In this document: positions 25,120-34,416 of the stretch, in pieces
Layout of the letters: the number at the start of each line of letters is the position of its first letter
Numbering within the stretch: the first letter of the stretch is position 1
DNA from: Actinomycetota bacterium
Lineage (GTDB): Bacteria; Actinomycetota; Actinomycetes; S36-B12
NCBI GenBank assembly: GCA_947449945.1
Contig: CANFTO010000007.1
Coordinates: 1 to 36,294 of the forward strand
Direction: 5' to 3'
Length of the DNA stretch: 36,294 nucleotides
Made by a program: the position numbers and the translations under genes
The notes under the pieces: generated by a model
Told to the model about the DNA's origin: nothing
What the model saw: only the letters and a program-made list of their open reading frames with translations
The model's database searches: none

Positions 25120-26283
25120 ATGCCCGCAGGGGTTGGTCGCACAGTTGAAGATCTACGCCTCGTCAATCTGACAAAGCAATTTGGCGTAAGTAAAGCCGTA
25201 GATGATCTCAGTATCACTATTTCAGCAGGGTCATTCTTTGCACTCCTAGGTGCTTCGGGATGTGGCAAAACCACTACATTGCGTATGGTCGCTGGGCTTG
25301 AAGATCCGACCTCAGGGCAAGTATTTATTGGTGAGCAAGATGTCACTGATCTGCGAGCCTTTCAACGTCCGGTGAATACCGTCTTCCAGTCGTATGCATT
25401 GTTTCCACACCTCGATATTTTTGAGAATGTTGCGTTTGGGTTAAGGCGTCGAGGCATAAAAGATGTTGATGCACAGGTCAACACCATGCTGGATCTCGTT
25501 GAACTCTCAGCATTAGCCAGACGTAAGCCAAGTCAACTCTCCGGAGGTCAACAGCAGCGGGTTGCTGTAGCGCGGGCCTTGATAAATCAACCAGATGTCT
25601 TGCTCCTTGATGAGCCGTTGGGAGCACTTGATCTCAAACTTCGCCGACAAATGCAGATTGAGTTGAAGCGCATTCAGTCTGAAGTCGGCACAACCTTCGT
25701 GCATGTCACTCATGATCAAGAAGAAGCCATGACCATGGCCGACACTGTTGCTGTCATGAATGCAGGGCGTATTGAACAAATGGGACATCCCGCTGATGTA
25801 TATGAAATGCCTCGCACAATCTTTGTGGCAAATTTCCTCGGGCAGTCCAATTTAATTCAAGGAACTCTTGCGTCTTTCGGTGATGTGGTTGAAGTTGCCG
25901 CGTTCGGATTGAGTTTCAAGATGCCAAGTCAACGTAATGTTGCGCCTGGGCATTCAGTTGTCGTAGGTGTACGTCCAGAAAAAATCACTGTGCTCGACGC
26001 TCATGATGAAACGAAACTCCCGTCAACCCACAATCGGATTTATGGCACCGTCACGGATGTTTCATACACAGGTGTATCAACTCAATATTTGGTGGAAACG
26101 CCTTGGGAGCAATCGATCATTGCTTTCGAGCAGAACTCCATTGTTGGTGATAGGTGTGAATTAGGCGATCCGGTCGTTCTTGGATGGGCCCCTGAACATA
26201 CCTTTGGGCTTGATCCAGCTGAAGGAATTCACGCTGGCTTAGATCGTGCAGTGTTGGAACTCGAGAGTGATACGGAGGCCTAA
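25120..26283 (+). CDS. potA: Polyamine ABC transporter ATP-binding protein (PotA-like)
   Basis: ATPase of the importer, 387 residues. Walker A is LLGASGCGKTTTL (about residues 43-55), the Q-loop is TVFQSYALFPHL, the signature is QLSGGQQQRVAVARAL, Walker B is VLLLDEPLGALDL, and the switch His is in VHVTHDQEEAMTMAD. A C-terminal TOBE-type region runs from about residue 280 (VVGVRPEKITVL), typical for PotA and MalK-like subunits and often a regulatory site. It lies 2 bases after potD and 3 before potB, so the four genes form one operon. Confidence 0.94.
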   Translation: MPAGVGRTVEDLRLVNLTKQFGVSKAVDDLSITISAGSFFALLGASGCGKTTTLRMVAGLEDPTSGQVFIGEQDVTDLRAFQRPVNTVFQSYALFPHLDIFENVAFGLRRRGIKDVDAQVNTMLDLVELSALARRKPSQLSGGQQQRVAVARALINQPDVLLLDEPLGALDLKLRRQMQIELKRIQSEVGTTFVHVTHDQEEAMTMADTVAVMNAGRIEQMGHPADVYEMPRTIFVANFLGQSNLIQGTLASFGDVVEVAAFGLSFKMPSQRNVAPGHSVVVGVRPEKITVLDAHDETKLPSTHNRIYGTVTDVSYTGVSTQYLVETPWEQSIIAFEQNSIVGDRCELGDPVVLGWAPEHTFGLDPAEGIHAGLDRAVLELESDTEA

Positions 26284-26286
26284 GTT

Positions 26287-27183
26287 ATGGCTCCCATCGC
26301 TCCCGCTGCATCTGTGGCACCAAGTGCCGCTGAAGGTTCAAAAAAGCGTTCGAGGATTGCGTATTTCTTACTGATCCCGGGTTTGGCATGGCTTTCGATC
26401 TTTTTCGTCATTCCACTTGTCACGCTGTTCATTACCAGTCTTCAAACAGAATCCACTCGACGCCCTGGTACCTATGTGCCGGGCTTTCAGATCAGCAATT
26501 ACACCGACGCATTAGCCGAGTATTGGCCACAGTTCGTTCGCTCATTTGTGTATGCCGGATTGGCGACGGCTTTCGCCCTTGTCATTGCCTACCCGCTTGC
26601 TTATTTCATTGCCTTTAAGGCTGGTAACTGGCGTTCGCTGATGTTGGTTTTGGTCGTTGCGCCTTCATTCGCCTCGTTCTTGCTGCGCACTTATGCATGG
26701 AAGACCATTCTGGCCGACGATGGGCCAGTAACTTCGGCGTTAAACACATTGCACGTATTACCTGACGGTCGAATTCTCAACACCGGAATCGCAGTTGTTG
26801 CCGGACTTACCTACAACTTCCTTCCCTTCATGGTGTTGCCACTTTATGCATCACTCGACAAGATCGACTATCGCCTGATTGAAGCGGGTAATGATCTTTA
26901 TGGATCTCCTCAGCAAGTTTTCAGGAAAGTCACGTGGCCGTTATCTATGCCAGGAGTTGTTGCCGGAACTTTGTTGACGTTTATTCCGGCTGCTGGCGAC
27001 TTTATTAATGCCGAACTTCTAGGTTCAACGAAAGACAAGATGATCGGCAACGTGATTCAAACGAACTTCATAGAATTCCGTGATTATCCAACGGCCAGCG
27101 CTCTGTCATTTTCATTAATGGCAGCAATTTTGATTCTCGTTCTCACGTACATCCGTAGGTCTGGAACGGAGGACCTCGTCTAA
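26287..27183 (+). CDS. potB: Polyamine ABC transporter permease (PotB-like)
   Basis: First permease subunit, 298 residues with about six transmembrane helices. The EAA loop that docks on the ATPase is EAGNDLYGSPQQVFRKVTWP, followed by LSMPGVVAGTLLTFIPAAGDF, a characteristic stretch of PotB. A proline- and alanine-rich cytoplasmic N-terminus of about 20 residues precedes the first helix (YFLLIPGLAWLSIFFVIPLV). The TAA overlaps the potC ATG (TAATG). Confidence 0.93.
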   Translation: MAPIAPAASVAPSAAEGSKKRSRIAYFLLIPGLAWLSIFFVIPLVTLFITSLQTESTRRPGTYVPGFQISNYTDALAEYWPQFVRSFVYAGLATAFALVIAYPLAYFIAFKAGNWRSLMLVLVVAPSFASFLLRTYAWKTILADDGPVTSALNTLHVLPDGRILNTGIAVVAGLTYNFLPFMVLPLYASLDKIDYRLIEAGNDLYGSPQQVFRKVTWPLSMPGVVAGTLLTFIPAAGDFINAELLGSTKDKMIGNVIQTNFIEFRDYPTASALSFSLMAAILILVLTYIRRSGTEDLV

Positions 27184-27980
27184 TGCGTTGGATTCGTGAG
27201 CATGTCATTGGCGCAATCGCAGTCATGGTGTTGTTGTACCTATTCCTGCCAATTGCGGTGGTTATCGCGTTCAGTTTCAATAATCCAGCGAGCAAGTTCA
27301 ATCTCTCGTGGAATGAATTTTCACTTGACGCGTGGACTCAGATTTGTGGTGTGCCTGGCGTGTGTTCTTCATTTGTTACGAGTGTCGAAATCGGGCTGAT
27401 TTCAACACTGTTCGCCACGATTTTGGGCACGATGATTTCATTCGCGTTAGTGCGCTACCGCTTTAAAGGTCGCTCATCTACAAACCTTTTGATTTTCATG
27501 CCAATGGCTACGCCTGAAATCGTTATGGGTTCGAGCCTTCTGGCACTTTTCCTGAATTTGAGCTTCCCGCTGGGTCCAGTCACGGTGATGATCGCGCACA
27601 TCATGTTCATCATTTCTTTCGTGGTCGTGGCTGTGAAAGCGCGCCTTCAGGGAATGGATCCGCGTCTTGAGGAAGCTGCGCGTGATCTCTATGCATCGCC
27701 TTCAGCCACGTTTAGATATGTGACCTTTCCTTTAGTTTTGCCAGGGATTCTGGGTGCTGCCCTTTTGGGATTTTCGCTTTCATTTGACGATTTCATTATC
27801 AGTTTCTTCAATGCGGGAACATTGGTGACATTCCCGATTTACATCTGGGGTGCTGCCCAACGTGGTATTCCGCCACAGGTCAATGCGCTTGCTTCGCTTG
27901 TGTTTATTGCTGCTCTTGTGATTGTGCTGAGCGCCCAGGTTGTCGCTTGGCGCAAGCGCAAAGCACTCGCCGTTCGTTAA
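27183..27980 (+). CDS. potC: Polyamine ABC transporter permease (PotC-like)
   Basis: Second permease, 265 residues with six predicted helices. The EAA motif is EEAARDLYASPSATFRYVTFP, and the later LGFSLSFDDFIISFFNAG is strongly typical of PotC and PotI. It is coupled to potB by the overlapping start and followed after 19 bases by the saccharopine-dehydrogenase-like gene, with AAAGGTGG providing that gene's ribosome binding site, so the operon probably continues. Confidence 0.93.
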   Translation: MRWIREHVIGAIAVMVLLYLFLPIAVVIAFSFNNPASKFNLSWNEFSLDAWTQICGVPGVCSSFVTSVEIGLISTLFATILGTMISFALVRYRFKGRSSTNLLIFMPMATPEIVMGSSLLALFLNLSFPLGPVTVMIAHIMFIISFVVVAVKARLQGMDPRLEEAARDLYASPSATFRYVTFPLVLPGILGAALLGFSLSFDDFIISFFNAGTLVTFPIYIWGAAQRGIPPQVNALASLVFIAALVIVLSAQVVAWRKRKALAVR

Positions 27981-27999
27981 TCAAAGAAAGGTGGGTCCC

Positions 28000-29196
28000 A
28001 TGCGCGTCCTAGTTATTGGGGCCGGGGGTGTGGGCACGGCTTCCGCACTCATCGCGAAACGTAGAAATTTCTTTGAAACGTGGGTAGTTGCGGACTACGT
28101 GCCAGCTCGTGTGTCTGAATTAATTGAACGCCTAGGAGATGATCGATTCGTTGGTCTGACGTTAGATGCCGGGGATGGCACAGCTATTGAGGCCGCGATT
28201 CGGGAATACTCAATTACACATGTACTCAATGTGATTGATCCAAGATTCGTGATGTCGATCTTTAATGCCTGCGCCGCCGCGGGCGTGCATTACATGGACA
28301 CTGCAATGAGCCTTTCTCGACCGGGTGTGAAACTTGGCGATGAACAATTTGCGCAAGAAGAGCGATGGAAGGCTCGCGGCCAGCTTGCTCTTTGCGGGAT
28401 GGGTGTGGAGCCTGGGTTGGCAGACGTATTCGCGAGGTATGCCAGCGATCATCTCTTCAGCGAGATAGATGAAATCGGTGTTCGTGACGGTGCGAATTTG
28501 GTTGTAGACGGATATGACTTCGCACCAAGTTTTTCCATTTGGACCACAATCGAGGAGTGTCTAAATGATCCGATCGTTTGGGAAAAGAATCGCGGATGGT
28601 TCACGACAGCGCCATTTAGTGAAAGTGAGATCTTTGATTTTCCTGATGGGATCGGACCAGTTGAATGTGTCAATGTCGAGCATGAGGAAGTTGTGCTTGT
28701 TCCACGCTGGATTGACTGCAAACGCGTGACCTTTAAATACGGACTCGGTGATGAGTTCATTGGAGTGCTCAAGACGTTGCATACGCTTGGGCTTGATAGC
28801 ACTGAACCGGTCAATGTGCGAGGCGTCAGCGTGAGTCCACGCGATGTTATTGCTGCTGTATTACCAGATCCTGCTTCTATCGGTCACCTCATGCATGGAA
28901 AAACCTGCGCAGGGACCTGGGTGACAGGGCTTGGTAAAGATGGAAAACCTCGTCAGGTGTATCTCTATCACGTGGCTGATAATGACTGGACGATGCAGGA
29001 ATTCGGTGTGCAAGCAGTGGTGTGGCAAACCGCCATGAATCCGCTTGTTGCGTTGGAATTACTCGCCACGGGTGTGTGGTCTGGATCTGGGGTACTTGGT
29101 CCAGAAGCATTTGATTCAGTGCCATTCTTGGAACTACTTGAGTCTGCTCACGGACAAAAGTTTGGCCATCGCGAAGAAAAGGTGAACGCAAAGTGA
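28000..29196 (+). CDS. Saccharopine / carboxynorspermidine dehydrogenase-like oxidoreductase
   Basis: A 398-residue NAD(P)-dependent enzyme. The nucleotide-binding glycine loop is MRVLVIGAGGVGTAS (residues 7-12). The body resembles the saccharopine dehydrogenase / carboxynorspermidine synthase superfamily: YMDTAMSLSRPG, MGVEPGLADVFARYASDHLF, and the C-terminal GTWVTGLGKDGKPRQVYLYH, with QAVVWQTAMNPLVALELLATG. The ATG at 28000 follows AAAGGTGG; the open frame upstream lies in potC. Placement after polyamine importer genes suggests a polyamine or lysine-derived substrate; it could make or break a carboxyaminopropyl or imine linkage, or act as a lysine-type dehydrogenase. Substrate not determinable from sequence. 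Its TGA overlaps the next GTG. Confidence 0.75.
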   Translation: MRVLVIGAGGVGTASALIAKRRNFFETWVVADYVPARVSELIERLGDDRFVGLTLDAGDGTAIEAAIREYSITHVLNVIDPRFVMSIFNACAAAGVHYMDTAMSLSRPGVKLGDEQFAQEERWKARGQLALCGMGVEPGLADVFARYASDHLFSEIDEIGVRDGANLVVDGYDFAPSFSIWTTIEECLNDPIVWEKNRGWFTTAPFSESEIFDFPDGIGPVECVNVEHEEVVLVPRWIDCKRVTFKYGLGDEFIGVLKTLHTLGLDSTEPVNVRGVSVSPRDVIAAVLPDPASIGHLMHGKTCAGTWVTGLGKDGKPRQVYLYHVADNDWTMQEFGVQAVVWQTAMNPLVALELLATGVWSGSGVLGPEAFDSVPFLELLESAHGQKFGHREEKVNAK

Positions 29197-30650
29197 CCTC
29201 TCAGATGGTTGTGAAGCATTGGCCTGCGTGGGTGGCTGGCGAAGCGGTGTCCGAAGGCTCCAGCGTTGAAGTCACGCATCCTGGTGATGATTCGGTGGTC
29301 GGTACACATGTTGTGCCCACCGTTGATCAAGTTGAAGCTGCGATTGTCGCCGCTTGGGATATACGAGGAGCAGCGCAAGCCACGTCTGCCGCACAGCGGG
29401 CTGCAGCGTTAATGCATGTCAGTACTCAACTCTTGGCACGTCTTGATGAGGCAGCGAATCTGATCACTGCGGAAAATGGTAAGCCATTGATGTGGGCGCG
29501 AGCCGAGGTCAATCGCGCTGCGTCAACCTTCCGTTGGGCAGCAGAAGAAGCCCGCCGGTTTGGTGGAGACCTTCAACGGCTAGATACCGATCCGGCAGCG
29601 AGCGGACGCGCAGCAATTATTCGACGGTTCCCACGTGGGCCTGTGTTGGGTATTTCACCATTTAACTTTCCCATCAATCTCGTCGCGCATAAATTAGCCC
29701 CAGCGATTGCCGTTGGTACTCCGATCATTATTAAGCCAGCTCCGGCAACGCCTCTGGGTGCGTTGTTCCTCGGTGAATTGTTGGCGCAGGCAGATTTACC
29801 GGCCGGTATGTGGTCGGTTTTGCCGGTGGCAAATGATTTGGCACCAATGCTGGTGCAAGATCCTCGACTGCCTGTGATTTCTTTTACTGGTTCCGATGTC
29901 GTAGGGCGCCTCATTCAAGATTCGGTCCCACGTAAGCACGTCACCCTAGAACTTGGCGGCAACGCAGCGGCTGTAGTCCTTGGAGATTACTCATCTGATG
30001 CCGATCTGGAATGGGCAGCCAGCCGAGTTGCAACCTTTGGGTACTACCAAGCGGGCCAGTCCTGCGTATCGGTTCAACAAGTGTTAGTGGACTCAAGCGT
30101 TGCCGATCGCTTCGTGTCAATGCTGGTTGAAAAGGTTCACGCACTGCCTGCAGGAGCTGTATGGGATGAGGCAACGGTTGTTGGTCCGATGATTAGTGAG
30201 TCTGCAGCTGTACGAGTTGAGACTTGGATCCAGGAAGCCGTTGAACAGGGTGCGCAAGTACTTGCTGGTGGAACTCGTGTTGGCACGTTAGTCGCGCCGA
30301 CACTCCTCGCGCAGGTGCCATCCTCGGCAAAGGTGGCCTGTGAGGAGGTGTTTGGACCCGTGGTGGTGGTTCAAGTCATTGAAGGTCTTGATGATGCGAT
30401 GAACCGCATCAACACCTCACGTTTTGGTTTGCAAGCAGGGATTTTTACCCACAACATTCAGGATGCATTCAGAGCACATCGTGATCTTGAAGTGGGCGGA
30501 GTGATTATTGGTGATGTGCCAAGTTTCCGCGCTGATCAGATGCCCTATGGCGGGGTCAAGGATTCCGGTGTGGGTCGGGAGGGCGTCGGATCGGCAATGG
30601 ACGATCTGACCTATGAGCGTGTTCTCGTGCTGACTGATCTCGCGCTCTAG
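29193..30650 (+). CDS. Aldehyde dehydrogenase family protein
   Basis: A 485-residue aldehyde dehydrogenase with catalytic Cys291 (YYQAGQSCVSVQQ) and Glu253 (VTLELGGNAAAVVL). The region GPVLGISPFNFPINLVAHKLAP is more like glyceraldehyde-3-phosphate (GapN), phosphonoacetaldehyde and sugar-aldehyde dehydrogenases than PatD, so it is not a simple copy of the gene at 22334. The GTG at 29193 overlaps the upstream stop (GTGA), so it is tightly coupled to the saccharopine-dehydrogenase-like enzyme and probably oxidises its aldehyde product, such as a semialdehyde. It ends the catabolic run. Confidence 0.85.
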   Translation: MTSQMVVKHWPAWVAGEAVSEGSSVEVTHPGDDSVVGTHVVPTVDQVEAAIVAAWDIRGAAQATSAAQRAAALMHVSTQLLARLDEAANLITAENGKPLMWARAEVNRAASTFRWAAEEARRFGGDLQRLDTDPAASGRAAIIRRFPRGPVLGISPFNFPINLVAHKLAPAIAVGTPIIIKPAPATPLGALFLGELLAQADLPAGMWSVLPVANDLAPMLVQDPRLPVISFTGSDVVGRLIQDSVPRKHVTLELGGNAAAVVLGDYSSDADLEWAASRVATFGYYQAGQSCVSVQQVLVDSSVADRFVSMLVEKVHALPAGAVWDEATVVGPMISESAAVRVETWIQEAVEQGAQVLAGGTRVGTLVAPTLLAQVPSSAKVACEEVFGPVVVVQVIEGLDDAMNRINTSRFGLQAGIFTHNIQDAFRAHRDLEVGGVIIGDVPSFRADQMPYGGVKDSGVGREGVGSAMDDLTYERVLVLTDLAL

Positions 30651-30659
30651 GTCTCGTCG

Positions 30660-30665
30660 TACGCT
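30660..30665 (+). promoter_or_regulatory. Putative -10 of a leaderless promoter for dxr
   Basis: TACGCT lies exactly 6 bases before the dxr ATG at 30672, giving transcription starting at the start codon. There is no Shine-Dalgarno sequence. No convincing -35. Confidence 0.4.
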
Positions 30666-30671
30666 GGTCAC

Positions 30672-31898
30672 ATGCGCGCGATTGTCATTCTGGGATCAAC
30701 GGGATCAATAGGTACCCAGGCCTTAGAAGTCGCTAGCCGTAATCCTGACCGCTTCCGAATCATTGGCCTTGGCGCAAGTGGGCGCGAGGTTGAGCTGATC
30801 GCACAACAAGCCGCTGAGTTTGAAGTTGACGTTGTTGCACTCACGAATCCAAATTCCCAAGAGCAATTCCAAGCTGCGTTTGCACAGGCATGTGCACAGC
30901 GGGGAAAGAAACTTCGAACACTGACGATTTTGACGGGCCCAGACGCACAAGAGCAATTGGCTTGCTGGCCATCTGATGTGGTCCTCAATGGCCTAGCGGG
31001 CGCAGCAGGCCTCGTGCCAACTCTTTCGGCATTGAAGGCTGGTCGCACGTTGGCGTTAGCGAATAAGGAGTCACTCATCATCGGCGGCGATCTTGTGCGA
31101 GCAGTGGCCGCACCTGATCAAATTGTCGCCGTCGATTCAGAACATTCAGCCTTAGCGCAATGCTTACGCGGCGGAGCAAAGAACGAAGTAAAGCGGTTAG
31201 TGCTGACTGCTTCTGGTGGGCCTTTTCGTGGTTGGACGAAGGAGCAATTGGCAACAGTTACTCCCGAACAAGCACTGAAGCATCCCACCTGGACGATGGG
31301 TCCATTGGTCACGATCAATTCGGCGACTCTGATGAATAAAGGATTAGAAGTAATCGAGGCTCATCTGCTCTTTGATATTCCATTCGATTCCATTGATGTC
31401 GTGGTGCATCCACAATCAATCGTTCATTCAATGGTCGAGTTTCATGATGGATCAACATTGGCGCAAGCAAGTCCACCGGATATGCGTCTGCCCATTGCTT
31501 TGGGTTTGGCGTGGCCCGATCGCGTGGCAGATGCGATTCCAGGCTGTGACTGGAGCAAGGCTTCGACTTGGGAATTCTTCCCGCTGGACAATGAGGCATT
31601 TCCAGCTGTGGACATTGCACGTAAGGCGGGTGCAGCAGGAGGCACTGCAACGGCTGTCTTTAATGCTGCTGATGAAGCGTGTGTTGGTGCCTTCTTAGAT
31701 CGAACCGTCGCATTCACGTCAATCGTCCGAGCGGTAGAGCAGGTGCTCGACGAACATATTTCGGGTGGAGATGACCGAGCTGGATCTGCATGGGTGTCAG
31801 GGGGTGTTGTTACCGTCGCAGATGTGGAATCAGCTGATGCCTGGGCACGGGTTCGTGCCCTTGAGGTAGCAGCGACCTTTACGGATGGGGAGAGGTAA
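30672..31898 (+). CDS. dxr: 1-deoxy-D-xylulose 5-phosphate reductoisomerase
   Basis: Converts DXP to MEP with NADPH in the non-mevalonate isoprenoid pathway; target of fosmidomycin. The NADPH loop is [15 protein letters not shown] (residues 7-14), the NKESLI motif follows at [13 protein letters not shown], the metal and substrate site is [14 protein letters not shown], and [18 protein letters not shown] and [12 protein letters not shown] follow. The 408-residue length is usual. It leads the dxr-rip-ispG-GNAT order also found in Mycobacterium, and its TAA overlaps the next ATG (TAATG). Confidence 0.97.
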   Translation: MRAIVILGSTGSIGTQALEVASRNPDRFRIIGLGASGREVELIAQQAAEFEVDVVALTNPNSQEQFQAAFAQACAQRGKKLRTLTILTGPDAQEQLACWPSDVVLNGLAGAAGLVPTLSALKAGRTLALANKESLIIGGDLVRAVAAPDQIVAVDSEHSALAQCLRGGAKNEVKRLVLTASGGPFRGWTKEQLATVTPEQALKHPTWTMGPLVTINSATLMNKGLEVIEAHLLFDIPFDSIDVVVHPQSIVHSMVEFHDGSTLAQASPPDMRLPIALGLAWPDRVADAIPGCDWSKASTWEFFPLDNEAFPAVDIARKAGAAGGTATAVFNAADEACVGAFLDRTVAFTSIVRAVEQVLDEHISGGDDRAGSAWVSGGVVTVADVESADAWARVRALEVAATFTDGER

Positions 31899-33220
31899 TG
31901 GCGGAAGTCATTGGCATCGTTATTTTCGCCTTCCTCATTGCGCTATCTATCACGCTGCACGAACTCGGCCATTTCATTCCAGCCAAGCGCTTTGGCGTAA
32001 AGGTCACTGAATTCATGATCGGTTTCGGTCCTGCGCTTTGGAAGAAAACCAAGGGTGAAACAACCTACGGATTGAAAGCCGTACCCCTAGGTGGATACGT
32101 CCGCATGATTGGCATGCTGCCTCCCGGTAAGAACGACCCCGAGGGACAACTTCGCCGCGGTTCAACTGGTCGCTTCGCGACGATGATCTCTGATGCTCGA
32201 CAGCAATCGATGGAAGAGGTGGGGCCAGGCGACCAGAACCGAGTCTTTTACAAGTTGCCCGTTCACAAGCGTGTGATCATCATGCTTGGTGGGATCACGA
32301 TGAACTTAATTTTCGCTGCAGTGCTCTTTTCAATTGTGTTGGTCGGCATTGGTTTACCAAAGCCTTCACTTGAAGTTGGTGCAGTCGTGGCGTGTACACC
32401 ATCAAGTGCGCATCCAAGCGGTTCACCGCTTCCGTCAGGGAATTGTCCGACTGGTACAGATAAAACTCCAGCGATCATTTCTGGATTGAGCAAGGGTGAT
32501 GTGATCACATCAGTGAACGGAACCGCAGTAGCTGATTGGGATGCAGTGAGCGCTCAATTGCGTGCATCGGCGGGTAAAATAATCAGCGTTGGGGTCCAAC
32601 GCAGTGGATCATCACTGATGATTCCACTAGAAGTTGCCACAATCGATCGACCAGTTTTTGATGAAGCAGGCTTCCCCACAGGCAAAACGCAGCCCAGCGG
32701 TTTTGTAGGTATTAGCCCGGGAGTGGAATATGTATCTCAGCCCTGGTCGGCTGTGCCTGCCTATATGTGGGACATCACTACTGCATCGGCAAAGGCTTTG
32801 GTCACGCTTCCGGTTCGTCTGTACGAATTGGTGAAAGACACCCTGATCGGTGGCGGAGAGCGAGCGATCGACGGGCCGGTGAGTGTGGTGGGTGTGAGCC
32901 GCCTGGGTGGGGATATCGCAGCGATGGATCAGCCGATGAAAGGAAAAATCGCCACGTTCTTGAGTTTGGCAGCCTCACTCAATTTATTCCTTGCACTCTT
33001 CAACTTACTGCCAATCCTGCCCCTTGACGGAGGGCATGTCGCGGGGGCGCTGTATGAGGCGGTTCGGCGATGGTTTGCCAAAGTACGAGGCAAGCCCGAC
33101 CCTGGTCCAGCTGATGTAGCCCGGCTCTTGCCAGTTGCCTATGTAATGGCGATCGCGTTGGTGGGCATGGGTGTCATTGTGATTTGGGCCGACTTAGTCA
33201 AGCCAATCTCACTGGGGTAG
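31898..33220 (+). CDS. Site-2 membrane metalloprotease (RseP/Rip1 family)
   Basis: Intramembrane zinc protease that cleaves anti-sigma factors or other membrane proteins. The zinc motif HELGH is in the first membrane helix (residues 21-25), and the third ligand region is [20 protein letters not shown], the NxxPxxxLDG pattern. A PDZ domain fills about residues 160-270, containing [19 protein letters not shown]. The 440-residue length matches the actinobacterial Rip1 group. In Mycobacterium the same gene lies between dxr and ispG. No anti-sigma factor gene is in this window, so targets are unknown. Confidence 0.94.
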   Translation: MAEVIGIVIFAFLIALSITLHELGHFIPAKRFGVKVTEFMIGFGPALWKKTKGETTYGLKAVPLGGYVRMIGMLPPGKNDPEGQLRRGSTGRFATMISDARQQSMEEVGPGDQNRVFYKLPVHKRVIIMLGGITMNLIFAAVLFSIVLVGIGLPKPSLEVGAVVACTPSSAHPSGSPLPSGNCPTGTDKTPAIISGLSKGDVITSVNGTAVADWDAVSAQLRASAGKIISVGVQRSGSSLMIPLEVATIDRPVFDEAGFPTGKTQPSGFVGISPGVEYVSQPWSAVPAYMWDITTASAKALVTLPVRLYELVKDTLIGGGERAIDGPVSVVGVSRLGGDIAAMDQPMKGKIATFLSLAASLNLFLALFNLLPILPLDGGHVAGALYEAVRRWFAKVRGKPDPGPADVARLLPVAYVMAIALVGMGVIVIWADLVKPISLG

Positions 33221-33231
33221 CTGCGAGGCGC

Positions 33232-33237
33232 AATAAT
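33232..33237 (+). promoter_or_regulatory. Putative -10 of a leaderless promoter for ispG
   Basis: AATAAT (five of six positions of TATAAT) ends exactly 6 bases before GTG at 33244, supporting that GTG as the start. No Shine-Dalgarno sequence precedes it. It lies 11 bases after the stop of the protease gene. Confidence 0.35.
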
Positions 33238-33243
33238 GGCTTC

Positions 33244-34395
33244 GTGAGCATTGAATTGGGTATGCCGTCAGTTCCGCGAGTCATTGCCCCGCGTCGCAAG
33301 TCGCGTCAGTTAATCCTGAAGCATCCGACCCACCCTGTTGCGGTTGGTGGTGATGCGCCAATCAGTGTGCAATCAATGTGCACGACGCTGACTTCAGATG
33401 TCAATGCCACGTTGCAGCAGATTGCAGAACTCACAGCAGCTGGCTGTCAGGTCGTTCGTGTTGCCTGCCCAAGCCAAGATGATGCCGACGCGCTCCCGCA
33501 GATTGCTAGGAAGGCGGGCATTCCAGTCATCGCTGATATTCACTTCCAACCAAAGTACGTCTTTGCAGCGATCGATGCTGGTTGCGCTGGCGTTCGAGTG
33601 AATCCAGGAAACATTAAGAAGTTTGATGATCAAGTTGGTGCAATTGCGCGGGCTGCAAAAGATGCAGGCACGCCCATTCGCATTGGTGTCAATGCCGGTT
33701 CCCTTGATCCACGTCTTCTACAGAAGTACGGAAAAGCAACGCCAGAAGCACTTGTTGAGTCTGCATTGTGGGAAGCCTCACTCTTTGAAGAGCACGATTT
33801 CCGCGATATCAAAATCTCAGTAAAGCATCACGATCCAGTCGTGATGGTTGAGGCATACATGCAACTCGCTGAACAATGCGAGTACCCGCTGCACCTTGGT
33901 GTCACTGAGGCGGGTCCGGCATTCCAAGGCACGGTGAAGTCAGCAGTTGCTTTTGGTGCGCTACTGAGTCGCGGAATTGGAGACACGATTCGCGTATCAC
34001 TCTCTGCCCCACCAATTGAAGAAATCAAAGTTGGTAACGCCATCCTTGAATCGTTAAATTTGCGACAACGAGGGTTGGAAATCGTTTCTTGCCCGTCTTG
34101 TGGGCGCGCTCAGGTTGACGTATACACACTTGCTGAGCAGGTAACGGCTGGTCTTGAAGGCCTGGATGTTCCACTGCGCGTTGCTGTGATGGGTTGCGTA
34201 GTCAATGGTCCAGGCGAGGCTCGCGAGGCTGACCTTGGCGTTGCCTCAGGTAACGGAAAGGGTCAGATTTTCGTCAAGGGTGAAGTCATTAAGACTGTCC
34301 CAGAAGCAAAAATTGTTGAGACGCTGATAGAGGAAGCGATGAAACTTGCTGCTGAAATGAGTGCGACGGGTTCACCCGAGGTCACCACGCACTAG
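33244..34395 (+). CDS. ispG: 4-hydroxy-3-methylbut-2-enyl diphosphate synthase (IspG/GcpE)
   Basis: Iron-sulfur enzyme converting MEcPP to HMBPP, the penultimate step of the MEP pathway. The GTG at 33244 gives (M)[19 protein letters not shown], a usual actinobacterial N-terminus; the open frame extends to 33184, overlapping the previous gene, without similarity. The TIM-barrel shows [23 protein letters not shown] (as VIADIHFQP) and [13 protein letters not shown], and the [4Fe-4S] ligands are [11 protein letters not shown] and [14 protein letters not shown]. The 383-residue length is normal. It partners dxr in the same pathway. Confidence 0.96.
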   Translation: MSIELGMPSVPRVIAPRRKSRQLILKHPTHPVAVGGDAPISVQSMCTTLTSDVNATLQQIAELTAAGCQVVRVACPSQDDADALPQIARKAGIPVIADIHFQPKYVFAAIDAGCAGVRVNPGNIKKFDDQVGAIARAAKDAGTPIRIGVNAGSLDPRLLQKYGKATPEALVESALWEASLFEEHDFRDIKISVKHHDPVVMVEAYMQLAEQCEYPLHLGVTEAGPAFQGTVKSAVAFGALLSRGIGDTIRVSLSAPPIEEIKVGNAILESLNLRQRGLEIVSCPSCGRAQVDVYTLAEQVTAGLEGLDVPLRVAVMGCVVNGPGEAREADLGVASGNGKGQIFVKGEVIKTVPEAKIVETLIEEAMKLAAEMSATGSPEVTTH

Positions 34396-34416
34396 TTCCA
34401 TTCGGAGCTTTCAATC

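Noticed and set aside
31898-33220. Sigma-factor stress operon around the site-2 protease
   Set aside because: No sigma or anti-sigma gene is present; the dxr-protease-ispG order is simply the conserved actinobacterial arrangement.
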